Shown piece after piece: positions 23,701 through 35,830 of a stretch of DNA of 64,000 nt (its first letter is position 1; every line of letters starts with the position of its first letter). The stretch covers positions 4,858,001 through 4,922,000 of the forward strand of contig OZ005618.1 in NCBI GenBank assembly GCA_963930655.1, read 5' to 3'. Both the position numbers and the translations under genes were made by a program. The DNA comes from Myrica gale. Taxonomy: Eukaryota > Streptophyta > Magnoliopsida > Fagales > Myricaceae. The notes below the pieces were generated by a model. That model was not told where the DNA came from and made no database searches. It saw only the letters and a program-made list of their open reading frames with translations.

Positions 23701-26165
23701 CAAGAGATGCTTCCAACGCCTGAGGCCCTACAAAGGAGCAATAAAGAAATGGTTTTTTAATCTTTTTACGACAGATGTTCTCTTGAGGCTGCTTGTGAGA
23801 AAGCCTAACGAGAAATGAAGAGTACTTGAGTTCTCGTTGTGGAAAAGAACTGAAAGTGGTAGCTCTAGATTCTGGTTTGTCTGGGGTTGTTTCAGTTGAT
23901 AACTGATCCAAATGAGTGTGATAGACGTTTTTGTCTCTCCCAACCATGAACCATTGATAGGAGATCAACAGTATCTTACCCTCCAAAATGAGTGAAATAT
24001 TTAAATAATCCTGGTCTTAGACTTACTTGACTTCAAGTTACTCAACAAGACTTCCAGGAGCTTGTGTATTCTTTCAAGGTTAGTTAACAGGACTTCAAGA
24101 GAAACTTGTGTTTTCTATGATTGCCTTGTCTTCCCCTTGTCCTCCTTTATGTGAATAGCCAACCCCAACTAGGAAGGACCAAGAGTTGTGTCGTTGGAAT
24201 TATTTCTGAGTGTGTTCTGTTTTTTAACGGTTTTCAGTCTTCAGCATGGTTAGAGAAGATTACACAAGCAACATGTTGTACTATTAAGTTTTAGTGTTAT
24301 CAAAGAGTGAGGCTATTCCCATTTGGTCTGTTGCAGCCAAAACGTGGTTAGACCAGTGCTAGGACTCTACAACAATAGACAAGACCTTTTTGTCCCCCGA
24401 CAGTTTGTCTGGGTCAGGTTATTGATCTTTTAAGAGTCATAATGTGGGTGTATTCCACTATATGAACTGGAGGATGATTACTGTTGATATTCATTAGTAC
24501 ATATTTTTTACTAATGGTGATCAGAACTTGTCATTATGGGTAATGGTGGTTGAACACTGCTATTCTACTTCCAGATGACAAGCCTGTTGTTGTTGTTACG
24601 CATGGAGATCTCCTTTCATTGTCAGACCGTGCTCGCATTCGTGTCCATTTGGGAGAGCTGCTAGGTGTTCCTCCAGCAAAACAAATCTTCGACATTCCAG
24701 GTGATAGTTTATTGATCTCAATTTTCTTCTGTTAGCGAGGTTTGACTTTGCAATTTAGACAAGAGTAGTGGAATTGTGATGCTGAGGTCATAGGTAGGGA
24801 CTGGTTGTGATTTATTAACTTATGGTTTATGCATTTCCCTTGGTGCTTGCAGAAAGCTGTGATGCAGCTACTGATTTGACAATAATTGACATGTTACACT
24901 TTTCCCTTGAGCATGCTGATAAAAATCTTCCTTGTAAGAGCCGGGTAATGAACAAGGTGTGGGATTGCGATCTTTACCACTATGTTTTCAATCCTTTTTG
25001 TTGTATTTGGATTTACCAATATTCAAAGTGGCAGTATATATCTGTTGTGGTATGAATTCCTCATTCTTCTGCACCGTTTGGAGATGTTACCACATAACAA
25101 TTGATCCTTTTCAATGTGGTACTCAGTAGTAGTGGGGGAACTTTGAAGTTGGTTTGCAATTTGGAAGTGCTTAGTCATGAAATTTATTGAATATACCTCC
25201 CATGTGGGGTAGTTTTGTCACATTCACTAGGAAATTGGATCCTTTCATCGTTCATACAATGCCCAATGCAATGTCGATTATGGATTTGATGCTAGGGTCA
25301 TTGGATCTAATGGAGGGAGACACTTTATGACTTGGCACTTTCATTTATAGCGACATCTAGGATGATGAACTCACTAGATGGATAGAGGATACTGCCTACA
25401 TAGTGTACATGTGAGTACGTGAGCATCTTAGGTATTGAAATAGTCTTATAATGGTATTTTATAGTCGTTAGCTGGGGTTTTGGAATGGTCTAGAGCTGAA
25501 GCTAAAATTTGTATGGAAGATTTTTAAATTTTGAAAGTGCTTCAGTTGCCTGTAGGGTATTTGTAAAGAAGTCATTTACCGTTTCTTTTGCCAGTTCAGA
25601 TTGAGAAAACTTGGGGGATATTTTGTAAAGCCCAAAACTTTTTCTATTTAGATATTGCTCAAGATTGTGTGTTCAATTTGATTGACAGCAGAAATATTTC
25701 TATAGCTTTGGGACTGAACTTGCTTTCACTTTGCTTCACCAAGCTTCAATGATCTACTGCTTTCGGTACCAGTAGGAAATAGTATGAATTGCTTTGCCTG
25801 CGTTGAATTTTTAGAAGTACTCGGTGACTAAAATATTAGTTTTTTTTCCCTATATCACTGTTGTCTATAACCCTGCAGTTTATCTGGTGACACAGTCGAA
25901 AGGAGTTATTAGATGGACATTAACACTTTGGTTGATATAAATGGTTGACTGTTTAATTAATTATCATATGCAGGTCCGTAAATCTTCTCGGTCTGCATGT
26001 ATATTGCTATTAATAGCTCTGGGAATCGCCGTCATCTCAGCTTATTATGGGCAACATGCGCATTTTCACCACGCCCATAGAGCGAAGGGTCGAGGGAAAC
26101 CTCACATGGATTTTGCTACACCTGAGATAAATTGGCATGCAATTCGGCACTTGTGGTTGGGCTAG
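20781..26165 (+). CDS. P-loop NTPase-like protein with a C-terminal membrane anchor, 9 coding exons
   Basis: Coding exons: 20781-20820, 20950-21016, 21372-21596, 22306-22487, 22619-22790, 22870-23081, 24575-24700, 24853-24956, 25974-26165. All are GT-AG and frame-consistent, giving 439 residues. A Walker A motif GPKGSGKS lies at 141-148 after a beta-strand-like SLILV. Candidate downstream nucleotide motifs are degenerate: LYDTRS where a GTPase would have DxxG, and VVVVTHGD (THGD 308-311) where one would expect N/TKxD. The last exon encodes a hydrophobic segment (about 384-401, SACILLLIALGIAVISAYYG) followed by a His-rich basic stretch, which suggests a tail-anchored or single-pass membrane protein. 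Plant genomes carry such proteins labelled only as P-loop nucleoside triphosphate hydrolase superfamily. The substrate and the membrane are unknown. Confidence 0.88.
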
Positions 26166-27007
26166 ACTATGTAGCAACAACTTGATGTCTTATAGTCCAC
26201 TGTTTTCACGACCAAGAACTGTGTTTAACACTTCTGTAACCTATATATATGACTTTGTTATGGTTTTCACATGCGAGTCTTTTTTCTCTCTTTCTTTTTT
26301 CAATTCTCTAATTAGTCTTCGTAGATTGTGGAGGAAACAAAGTTGTCCAAAAGGAGAACAGGAAAGATTGCACCCCCGGTTGGGTTGCATAAAAGACCTT
26401 CCACATTTCACTGACAAAACAAGGTAGCTTCTTTTGTATTTTGGTCCTCTGGTCTGTCCGTCGAGCCACATATGTTTGTGAATGGATGGATGTAAGAAAA
26501 CTTTCATGAAATTTGGGGCTAGGGCTCTGCCTCTCCCCAGTAGTACCTGGGTGCTTGTAGAGGGAAGAGTGTGGCCTGTATGGTTGCTTTCCCCGCAATT
26601 TTAACTGGCATGAATTGCTCGAGGGTTTGTAGGAAAGTTTAACAAAAAAGTAATCAGGGAAACAAGGGACTAGGAAAAAGAAGAATAAAATCAGGGACAG
26701 GACATGCCCTTCGAATTTTTCTTCTGAAGGGTTACATAACAAGCACTAATGTGGCAAAAAAAAATCAAAATTATTATTTTCTCCCCATCATACTTTCCGA
26801 CCCAATTGCCTATTCCCCATACCACTAACACAAAACTTGAGCAAGAGGCAGACTTCTTCAAAGTCGCCTTCAAGAAAAACGTCGGGACTTGTATCCCTGT
26901 CATGCTTACGCCATAGCCAAGAGCAATATCTGCCCCAAAAGGCTAAGAAATGACAGGATTTGTGCCTGAGAAAAGAGATGTATAAGAGTCCAAATTTGAA
27001 AGAATCC
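26166..27007. other. Convergent 3' ends of the P-loop gene and GTP cyclohydrolase gene
   Basis: The two genes are tail to tail with about 840 bp between stops. The space probably holds both 3' UTRs. No gene or bounded repeat is evident. Confidence 0.5.
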
Positions 27008-29788
27008 TCATCCTCCGGTGGTCGAAGTTTCTGGAATGCTTTGCAAAAACATAGCCCTCGCAGCAGGGTCAGTTGAAAATCGACCCAATACAGCAAATGT
27101 AGCTGTACTACTTCCAAACTTCTCAATTCCTCTAGAGATCATACAGGTGTGGTTAGCCTCCACAACTACCATCACATCTTCACCTACAAGTGAAGAAACA
27201 GTCTCTGCGATCTGCCTGGTGAGTCTTTCCTGTACTTGGAGCTTGAAACCATAAAAGTGTACTATCGACTGTAACAAGGCTTTTCCAATGACATTGAATC
27301 CTGCAGTACAAAAGTATCCTATATGCACCACACCATGAAATGGAAGCAAATGATGCTCGCACTGAGACCAGAACGACAAATTGAGCTCATAGTGTATCTG
27401 TTTTTCACACAGTGTGACTTTCCTATTGGGTTTTAGAAGATCCCTCATCCCCGAAGCAAAGCCATTCAGCTTCATCTCTAAAGTACTGTTCTGGAAATTC
27501 ATTAGCCACGTCACAAAGCGACAAGGAGTTCCCAGAAGCTCTTTTCTCAATGGGTCCTCACCCAGAGATGAGAGAATTGAAACTACTGCAGTAACCAGTC
27601 CTGGATTGGTTGGTCCACTGCTGGAGGAAGTTTTCTCACCTGAGGAAGTGTTGAATGGGCACCAACATCGATCACTTGAATGTCTTCTACGAGCTTTCTC
27701 CACATTTATGCCTCTAAATTTCAGAAGACTCAAAAAATCACCCAAAGCTTCAGCATTATCATTTTCGAAAACCCCTGAACCTGAACGCACCAGAACCTTC
27801 ACCCATTCTTGGTGATCGGAGTCAACGAAGGCGGATTCCAAGTTTGGGAAATGGATGTGCAAACATTGGAGAATGACTGCAACACCAGCCGGTTTGATAC
27901 TATGTTGCAAAGCAGAACAAACTTCATCTGCCAGACGTTGTGGGTCTTGAAGTCGTTTTGCAAATACATCAGCCACTCGGGAAAGCTTACTTAAGCCTAC
28001 AACTTGTTGCCCAGAAGGGACATAACCCACATGACACTTCACCTGGAATGGAAGCAAGCATGACTCGCAATATGAGAATAGGTCAAGATCTCGAACAATG
28101 ACCAGTCCACCCACACCTCCAGCATGACCAACTCCATTATCCAGACCAGCTTCAGGGAATAAAGCACTTTGGACAATTTCCTTTACCTTCTGCCTATAAC
28201 CTGAAAATGGCAACAATGATGTAGTATCAAGTGATTGAAGTTATGGCTCCATATCAACGCTAACAAGGTGTTTTTCAATATCAATGTTGATGTCATTCAG
28301 TCCTTTTATTTCTTGAACGCAGATATCTAATTCATGTCTTGTATTTGCAGCCAAAAAATATCCTTAAGAGAGTTTCATACAAGAGTTTCAGAGACAACAG
28401 AGACCTGCTTACAACGTAGGAGTTTAAGCAAAAGACAGAAAACCAAAACTATTCACAAACCCGCTGCAAGACCCACCCCTCCACAACAACCACCTCTCCC
28501 CCGTGTAAAAGAGGAAAATAGGGGAAAAAATGGCCTAAATGGATGCGAAATTGATACTGCATTTTCTGAATGTTAGCAACCTACGTAGCCACCTCCATAT
28601 TGAGCAAATGGGGAGACTGTAACATTTGAATTAACCATTACGATGAGCTAGAAAACTTTTTAGTTTAAGAAGGATGATACAATACCAATGCCTTCCTTTG
28701 AAGTAATAATCCAATCTACTGAGACAAATTTCTACCTTCTCCTTCCACCAGAAATCAGGAAAGTTGCCTTCTCTAAGTTTCTATGGGACCCAAAAGCTCC
28801 CAGCTCCCGTAATACTGTCGCCAAATGTAGAGTACAAATGGCTAAGCTCCAAATGAGAAATGTAAATCCAGCTTACACTTTATGGAAAAGAGGTCGCGCC
28901 TAATATGTAAAGGACCAAAAAGCCAAGCGAGATGTTGCCACAAGAAACATAAATCAAAAGGCACGCCCGTATTTATTGAGGATGAAAACAGGCATCTAAA
29001 AGCATAGACTCCTATCACCATTTTTTTTTCTAAATAACTCCTATCACCATTTAGATAGTCCAAGATAACCACTGACAAACACACAGTCTCGAATTATATA
29101 GGTATCAATATGTAAAGTTTTTGCATTATTAGAATCGCATGATAAGATGTTGATGCAACTCTGCTTCGTAAATACCAGCTTCCCAACTACCCAAATCTCA
29201 CTCAAAAAAGACTTGGACTTCTAACCGAAGAAAAGCTGGTCTAAGGGACAAAAGGGACAAAATTAAACCATATTCTACTATTCACCACATGGTAAGAAGT
29301 TGATTGTCTGCACTCTCCGATTATTAAACACCAGCTTTCCAGCTTTCCAACTACCCAAATCTCATTAATAAAGATATTTGACTTGTAACCGAAAAAAAGC
29401 CGTTCCAATGGACCAAACAATGAAAGGACAAAAATGAACCATATTATACTGGTTCATTGCTTTGTGCGCAAAAAAAAAAGAGATCCAAGAGCAAGGTTTT
29501 GCAACTAGAAGGAACAATAATCAGTTATGAACGTAGAGATGATTACACAAGTTGAGAACACAAAGAAAAAGCACCTTGGGTTCCTTCTTGGAGGGCCTTG
29601 GCGACGCGAAGCGGGGTCTTCCTCAGACCTTCTCTGTTAATATCCTCCCCTAAGCCCTGCAACAGAACTTTCACAGCATCCACGATGGCTCTAGTCTCTG
29701 GCTTTTCCTCAACCCCCAGCTCATTGCAACCCAGTTTCACTTCATTTTCAAATTCCACGTCAAAGTGTCCCTCGTCCAAAGCACCCAT
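27008..29788 (-). CDS. GCH1: GTP cyclohydrolase I, plant two-domain form, 2 coding exons
   Basis: On the minus strand exon 1 is 29788-29575 and exon 2 is 28200-27008, with a GT-AG intron in phase 1, giving 468 residues, the usual plant length. The enzyme converts GTP to dihydroneopterin triphosphate, the first step of the pterin branch of folate synthesis, in the cytosol. The protein is two tandem GCYH-I domains. Domain 1 contains VIVRDLDLFSYCESCLLPFQ (Cys116) and VGLSKLSRVADVFAKRLQDP, but CESC replaces the zinc-site CEHH. Domain 2 has CEHHLLPFHG (from 352) and HTCMISRGIEK (Cys424), the zinc-binding set. Incomplete residue sets in each domain are characteristic of plant enzymes. The start MGALDEGHF matches the known plant N-terminus, so a further in-frame ATG upstream is not used. 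Confidence 0.97.
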
Positions 29789-30540
29789 TGACAGACGACG
29801 AATCTCACAACTAACACTGCCACAGATAGCAACTTTCAACAAAGTAGCTGAATAAATGTTGTAAGAACCAAAGCCAGCAATGAATCAGGAACACAGTTCA
29901 AAAACTTGAGGCCCCCAGATGAAGTGCAAGAGCAAAGCTAAGCAGAGTTACAAAGCAACAAAGAAAGTCCAAAGATTACTCGGAAATTTGCGGCACCCGG
30001 ATGAAGAAGAAGAACAAAGGAAAGGTGGGTCGCGCAGAACAGAAATCAAGTCCTCTTAAACAACAGAAACGAATAACGAACCAATAGGAATATTCAAACT
30101 TTAAGCCGCCCGTATAAAAAGAATCCAAAACAAAACCCTGCAATAGGTCGGATACCGAGGTATTGACCCAAAAGATAAGCTACGAAGATGAAGAAGGGCA
30201 ACACGCAAATGGATCGCACCGATGAGAGGAAGACAAGAATAAACTGAACATATATAAGAGACCTCACAGAAAGAAAGGGAATGGATGGATGGATGCAATC
30301 GCGAAGAGAAACGTAGGGTTGCCGCTGATCTTTGGAATGTGTGGATTCTTATTCTCTCATCGGAATGTGGACCCCAGTTTAACCCACGAGACGCAGCGGA
30401 AGACGAGTATCCTACGTGCGGAAAACGGATCACGGTCTCTACGCAATCACAACGACACAACTTGTGTGCTTTTTTTCTTATTACCTTCACATCCCGCTCT
30501 CCTCAATGTCCTCTTTAAATACATACGGAAGACTTGAGGC
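29789..30540 (-). promoter_or_regulatory. 5' UTR and promoter region of GTP cyclohydrolase I
   Basis: Read on the minus strand, a TATA-like TATTTAAAG lies near 30507-30520, about 700 bp before the start codon. This implies a long leader, perhaps with an intron ending at a TTCAG near 29849. A 129-codon minus-strand ORF (30490-30101) lies here. It looks like leader sequence and has no domain. Confidence 0.45.
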
Positions 30541-30775
30541 GGCGCGCGCTGATCTCAAATAGCGAGAGGCGATTTTTGAGGTGGGTCGCGGTGCTTGGTT
30601 TTGACACAGGAAAAAAAGCCAAAGTAAGGTGGGACCCAACTACGAAGAAGCTTTAGGGTAAAAGCCTAAAAGGGAAGGTGCCGGGTGGGTGGGCGGGGTG
30701 GGGGAGAGAATGGTACAGTCCACCAACCCACCGTAGATGCGTTATGAGATCTATAGCCAGCACGTCCCGCGTCTA

Positions 30776-30963
30776 GAGTGTGTTCGGTTTGGTGTGTCGT
30801 GAGAATTTTTTTGTATTTTAAGAATTTTTAAGTGATGTTAATTTTATTTGTATGAGTGTTAGAGTTATTTTTATGTGAGATAAGAAATGATTTTTTGTTG
30901 TAGTATTTTTGTGTTGTGAGAAAACAAAAAATCCTGAAAAATTATTTATTAAACGAACAACTC
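30776..30963. mobile_element. Tourist-like MITE upstream of GTP cyclohydrolase I
   Basis: Ends are GAGTGTGTTCGGTTT and, reverse-complemented, GAGTTGTTCGTTTAA. CTA flanks both sides (30773-30775, 30964-30966). Its interior matches, in reverse orientation, the MITE in the first P450 intron (55832-56010): GTGAGAATTTTT, TTAAGAATTTTT, GTGATGTTAA. The 3-bp duplication and ends fit PIF/Harbinger. Confidence 0.75.
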
Positions 30964-30966
30964 CTA

Positions 30967-32441
30967 ACATACAGATACGACGTACTTTACAGCCCGCACA
31001 TCCCGATACTATCTCTTTCTTTATGTTTTTCTTCTTCTTCTTCTTCTTTATTTTTTGTTTTGTTTCTGGGTCAATGCTTTTTTTTTTCTTGGGTGATGTT
31101 CGTTTTGAAGGTTTTTGTAGGATTTGGAGAATTTTGTAAATTTTTAGGTGATATTAAAGTTGTGTTGGTGTTTGTGTAGAAGTTGGTGAGGTGTAAAAAA
31201 ATGAATGATGATGTTTATAGTTTTTTGTTTTTTTTTCGAATTTATTATTATTTGTATTTAAAAACAAATCAAAGAACAAAATAAAGCTGCAACCGACCTA
31301 AAAAACGTCGGCTGCAGAACTTAAAAATCTCGGCTGCAGGCAAAAAGTAAGGGGACATGTCAGGAGACATGTCAGGCCGGCTGCAGGCAGAGATTTTGAA
31401 AATTCCAACTTTGCCCTTTGTTGTTTTTAGTTGTTAGGTTGTGGTGGAGGGTGTTTTAGTCATTCAATATCAACTGTTTCAGGTCAAAAAATGAACAAAA
31501 AATTCCGAATCCTTACTTTTAATTCAACTCAGCCGAACATGAATATTTTTGGATTCAAATCCAACAATTTTGAAGGAAACGAACATTACCTTGGTTTCTG
31601 GGTCTCTCTACGGGCAGGTTTGGTCCATTTTCTATAATTTGTCTTAAAAAAAGATAAATATAAAATTAATTCTTAGAATAAACGTTAAAATCGAATTAAT
31701 TTTTGTGATAATAAAAACGTAAAATTAGTCTATATAATTTTACTTTTACTTGCTATTGGTCCTCCCATCAGGGTCTGATTTTATTATTTTCTAAAATTAG
31801 AGAGACTAATTTTATATTTTTCTTATCACGAGGATTAATTCAATTTTACCGTATATCATATAGACTAATTTTATATTTACCTCTGAGAAAAATTGAAAGT
31901 AGGGTAATAAGGTCAGAGCAAGCAAAGATGGTTGATTGAGTCTGTTACGGAAAAGTAAAGGATATGATGTGCTTCTCGTGATAACCGTTGAAGTGCAAAT
32001 CTTTGCAATTATGCGATGTTTCGGACAAAAAAAAAATCGAATAGATGCTCTTGATGCAAGCCATAGTTGTGGCCGTGTATACAGATTACTGTGTAGCATC
32101 GGCGGATTGAATCCCAATTCAAAGGTTGTTTGTACGTGGGTTGTGAATTTTCCAACTGATCAAAGTTTCGAGCATTGATAGAGACAGAAAATGAGAGAGA
32201 ATTCCACTTCAAGGTATGGTATGCAACAAAACACTAACCACAAAAAAAAAGATGATAGACCTTCGGAAGCCAAAATTTTGGAACAAAATTATCTTTTTTC
32301 TTATTAAATTATAATTTTCACTCTAAATAAATATAAAAAAAACTCATTTAAATTATCTCCGTCTTCATTTTTTCACTAATCCTAACAACTCAAAATTTTA
32401 AAACTCTAAAATTTTATCAATCAAACATCACTGTACGTGGC
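30967..32441. other. Gene-free AT-rich stretch with a palindromic repeat
   Basis: No gene is supported. At about 31653-31881 arms of AAATATAAAATTAAT- and ACTAATTTTATATTT-type sequence form an imperfect inverted repeat around 31755, probably another MITE. A CTT-rich tract is at 31024-31050. GTCGGCTGCAG-like words recur at 31308-31385. Confidence 0.45.
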
Positions 32442-32444
32442 TTA

Positions 32445-32545
32445 GGTTATGTTTGCATAACAAAATATTCTCTCTCCTCACTTTTTCATCAACCCCAATA
32501 CCCAGAATTTTAACCACCCTAAAATTTTACTTCTCAAACACAACC
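32445..32545. mobile_element. Short MITE
   Basis: The left end is GGTTATGTTTG. The right end, reverse-complemented, is GGTTGTGTTTG. TTA and TAG flank the ends. The interior has the same CCCAATACC and AAAATTTTA words as the 20.2-kb MITE. It is only about 100 bp and non-coding. Confidence 0.55.
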
Positions 32546-32877
32546 TAGTGTCATGACTATCGACTTAGAAATCAAACAAAAGTGTGAGTGATTGAAGATA
32601 TTCACCACCACATAGCGTTGGCATATACTTTTACATCTTGGGTCGGCTCTTTTTGGTCTACTGAACTACCTGAGGAGGAACCTAATGTAAATTCTATCAT
32701 TTTAAACTTTGAAAATAATGCGGATCTATTACCTTAAAGAGAAATTGAAATCATCAACTCATGTTTTTTTTTTCTTTTTGTATATGACAAAGGCACTTAA
32801 GATAAGACTCCCGAATAATATCAACCTAACACAAGATAAATCCGAACATCAGCCATCTCATATGAGTAAAGTTTTTA

Positions 32878-34086
32878 GGGAATTTGGCAATTTAATCCCT
32901 AGGTTTATACCCTTTGACAAATAGGTCCTTGGATTTCAACTTTCAAAATTTTAGTCCTTGGGTTTTAGTTTTTGGACAAAATGGTCTTTCCGTCAAGGAT
33001 CCGTTAGTTTCCCTAACGGAAGGCCACATCAGTTGACAACTCAACAGCTGATGTGGCAATGAAAATTGACAGTTTAGTCCTTACGTTTTAGGGAATTTGG
33101 CAATTTAGTCCCTGGGTTTATACCCTTTGGCAAATGGGTCCTTGAATTTTAAATTTCAAAATTTTAGTCCTTAGGTTTTCGTTGTTTTACAAAATGGTCC
33201 TCTTTTAGTTCCTTGAATAGTGTCAGTTTTGACAATTTTGTATTATCTCTACAATGTCTAGTGTCTGCATACTCAATTTTTAACAACTATAAATGCGTCT
33301 TATATATTCTTAAATAAAAAAATTAGAAAATAATTTTCAGAATTTTAATTTTATTTCTATAAAAAGTAAACAATATACAAAAATAAATACTATAATAATA
33401 ATATAAAATTGGTCTATGAATTATGCCTTATAGGTCTTTGATTTTCTTTGTAAAATACGATCTTACTTCCATATTACAGGGGCATATGCGAGGATCAAAC
33501 CAATTAAAGAATTTTATAGTATTTATTATAGTATTTATTTTTGTATATTATTTACTTTTTTATATAAATACAATTAAAATTCTGAAAAATATTTTCAATT
33601 TTTTTTTACTTAAGAATATATAAGACGCATTTATAGTTGTTAAAAATTGAGTATGCAGACACTAGACATTGTAGAGATAATACAAAATTGTCAAAACTGA
33701 CACTATTCAAGGGATAGAGTATGCAGACACTAGACAAGAAAGAATTTGAAAATACTAAAAGATGACCATTTTGTAAAAAAACGAAAACCTAAGGACTAAA
33801 ATTTTGAAATTTAAAATTCAAGGACCCATTTGCCAAAGGGTATAAACCCAGGGACTAAATTCCCAAATTCCCTAAAACGTAAGGACTAAACTGTCAATTT
33901 TTATTGCCACATCAGCTGTTGAGTTGTCAGCTGATGTGGCCTTCCGTTAGGGAAACTAACGGATCCTTGACGGAATGACCATTTTGTCCAAAAACTAAAA
34001 CCCAAGGACTAAAATTTTGAAAGTTGAAATCCAAGGACCCATTTACCAAAGGGGTATAAACACAGGGACTAAATTGTCAAATTCCC
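32878..34086. mobile_element. 1.2-kb palindromic Mutator-type element (family copy B)
   Basis: A 9-bp target duplication AAGTTTTTA flanks it exactly (32869-32877 and 34087-34095). The left end GGGAATTTGGCAATTTAATC mirrors the right end (reverse complement GGGAATTTGACAATTTAGTC). Each arm is about 500-600 bp, so nearly the whole element is an inverted repeat. The loop is near 33410-33500. An inner pair of arms (about 33217-33410 and 33500-33715) carries different, very AT-rich sequence, suggesting a palindrome nested in a palindrome. No transposase is present. The 9-bp duplication and long terminal repeats are diagnostic of Mutator-like elements. Confidence 0.88.
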
Positions 34087-34095
34087 AAGTTTTTA

Positions 34096-34989
34096 TAATA
34101 TGTTACTTCAAATTATCAACCTAGGAATATGGAAAGCATTAAAGTAGAAAAAAAAAAACGAAAACGTATCATAATGAATTGTTAGCTACCAATCAATCAG
34201 GAATCAATTCCTGACTTGCCCTGTTACCCATCACCTCTAGTGATACGGAAAGCATGAGAGAACACGACCATAGCTATCCATCAATCAACCGTGACCTTTC
34301 CACAAACAGCTTACCGGCGGTAACTAATGGATATTATGTTTTGTTAAATTACTTATAATTACAACAATAAATCCGAGAGAAATGTCTATTGTACTGTCAG
34401 GATAACTTCCTTTATTTTGAGTGCGTTTGCGGTGAAAACTTCTTAAAATATTTCACCAACTTCTAATAAAATACTACAATATAATATTTTTTTTTCATAA
34501 AAAATTATAAAAAATATAAAAATTACTTATCTCTTCATTTTTTCACTAAACCCAATACCAATACTAAATTCAATACTAAAAATTTTACAACACAAACATT
34601 ACATTTGTTACTGATCAGTCACTGACCTTCACCAAGACTCAGAATTGGTCTGGGACTCGGTTCACAGCCCCTCCATCTGCACCATGGTGGCGCGGTGTCA
34701 GTAATAGCAAATAGATTATTTTATTAATCAAAATTTTAAGGTAATTATATTTACAAATCAAAATTTTAGAATAGAAAAAAAACAAATTTGACAAAAACTT
34801 TGGTTTGCAAAACATGCCCATAGATATACAAGTAGTTGAATGAGATAGGTTGATTTATTTTTTACTTTCTCTAAAATTTTATGAGTATTTTTTTTAGATC
34901 TTTATTTTTGTGGTCCACTTCTTTTGGGGTATAATGACCCATTATTCTTTTGAATAATAACCATATATTATTAGTCTTAGGGAACGTGC
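34096..34989. other. AT-rich intergenic DNA with a probable MITE
   Basis: About 34420-34605 resembles the 20.2-kb MITE family (GTGCGTTTGCGGTG at left; TTTTACAACACAAAC at right; CCCAATACC inside). No gene is supported. Confidence 0.45.
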
Positions 34990-34997
34990 ATGAGAGG

Positions 34998-35822
34998 CAG
35001 TGCCGGCTCAAGGGTAAGGCCACTTAGGTAATAGCCTAAGGCCTCACCCTAAGCGAGGCCCCATAAAGAGAATTTTTATATTGTATTGTAGATGACCCAA
35101 GAAATAAATAAAAACAATTGAGCTAAAAAAATGGCAAGATGCAATATTTTTAATTTTGGGAAATTTATTTCTTAGTCCTTGAGTTTTACCTCCTTTTCAT
35201 TTTTAGTCATGAATTTTAGTGGGTCAAAATTTTAGTCCTTGAACTTTCATCTTTGTAAAATTTAGTCCTTCCGTCAGTTTGCCGTCAAATTTGTACCAGT
35301 CGACCGCTCACTTTTAACACATATACCCAGTCAACTGCTTCATGTTCCGTTAAGTATATAGACAACAGACTGACGAATGACCATTTATGCGACAAAAGAA
35401 AATTCAAGGACTAAAAATTTGAAGGTTGAAAATTAAGGACTAAAATTAAAAAGGGCCTAAAACCTAAGGACTAAAAAGCAATTTTCCCTTTAATTTTTTA
35501 TCATAAGTGTACTATTTTTTTGCTCATTGATATGTTTTTCCCAAGCTTCATAATCATTTTTCACATTATAAACTTTGCTAAAAGAGAAAAAAAGCCCTAT
35601 AATAAATTAAACAAATTATATGAATGTCTTATAAATTTCTTAATTGTACAAGTTATGGGGCCTTGATGTCATGTGTAAGAGCCTTAGAAAAATAATTAAT
35701 CGGGCCTTTCAATATTATATATTAAATTTAATAATTTGTAAATATTTTATATTAAAATTTATACAAAAGGCCTACAAATTTACATAGCACCTTAGGCCTC
35801 TATTTGGCTTTAGCCGGCCCTG
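34998..35822. mobile_element. Non-autonomous hAT element
   Basis: A perfect 8-bp target duplication ATGAGAGG lies at 34990-34997 and 35823-35830. The ends are CAGTGCCGGCTCAAG and, reverse-complemented, CAGGGCCGGCTAAAG. Subterminal AAGGCCT/TTAGGCCT repeats are present at both ends. It carries no transposase and is interrupted by a Mutator-type MITE at 35158-35488. It is related to the smaller element at 57678-57962. Confidence 0.92.
35158..35488. mobile_element. Mutator-type MITE nested in the hAT element (family copy C)
   Basis: A perfect 9-bp target duplication TTTAATTTT lies at 35149-35157 and 35489-35497. The ends are GGGAAATTTATTTCTTAGTC and, reverse-complemented, GGGAAAATTGCTTTTTAGTC. 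The arms share the AGTCCTTGA words and the GTCGACCGCT motif of copy A. Its position inside an intact hAT element shows that it inserted later. Confidence 0.92.
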
Positions 35823-35830
35823 ATGAGAGG

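Noticed and set aside
27414..27815. 133-codon plus-strand ORF
   Set aside because: It is the antisense shadow of the GTP cyclohydrolase I second exon.
30101..30490. 129-codon minus-strand ORF upstream of GTP cyclohydrolase I
   Set aside because: No domain or conserved motif. It lies in the probable 5' leader of the gene.
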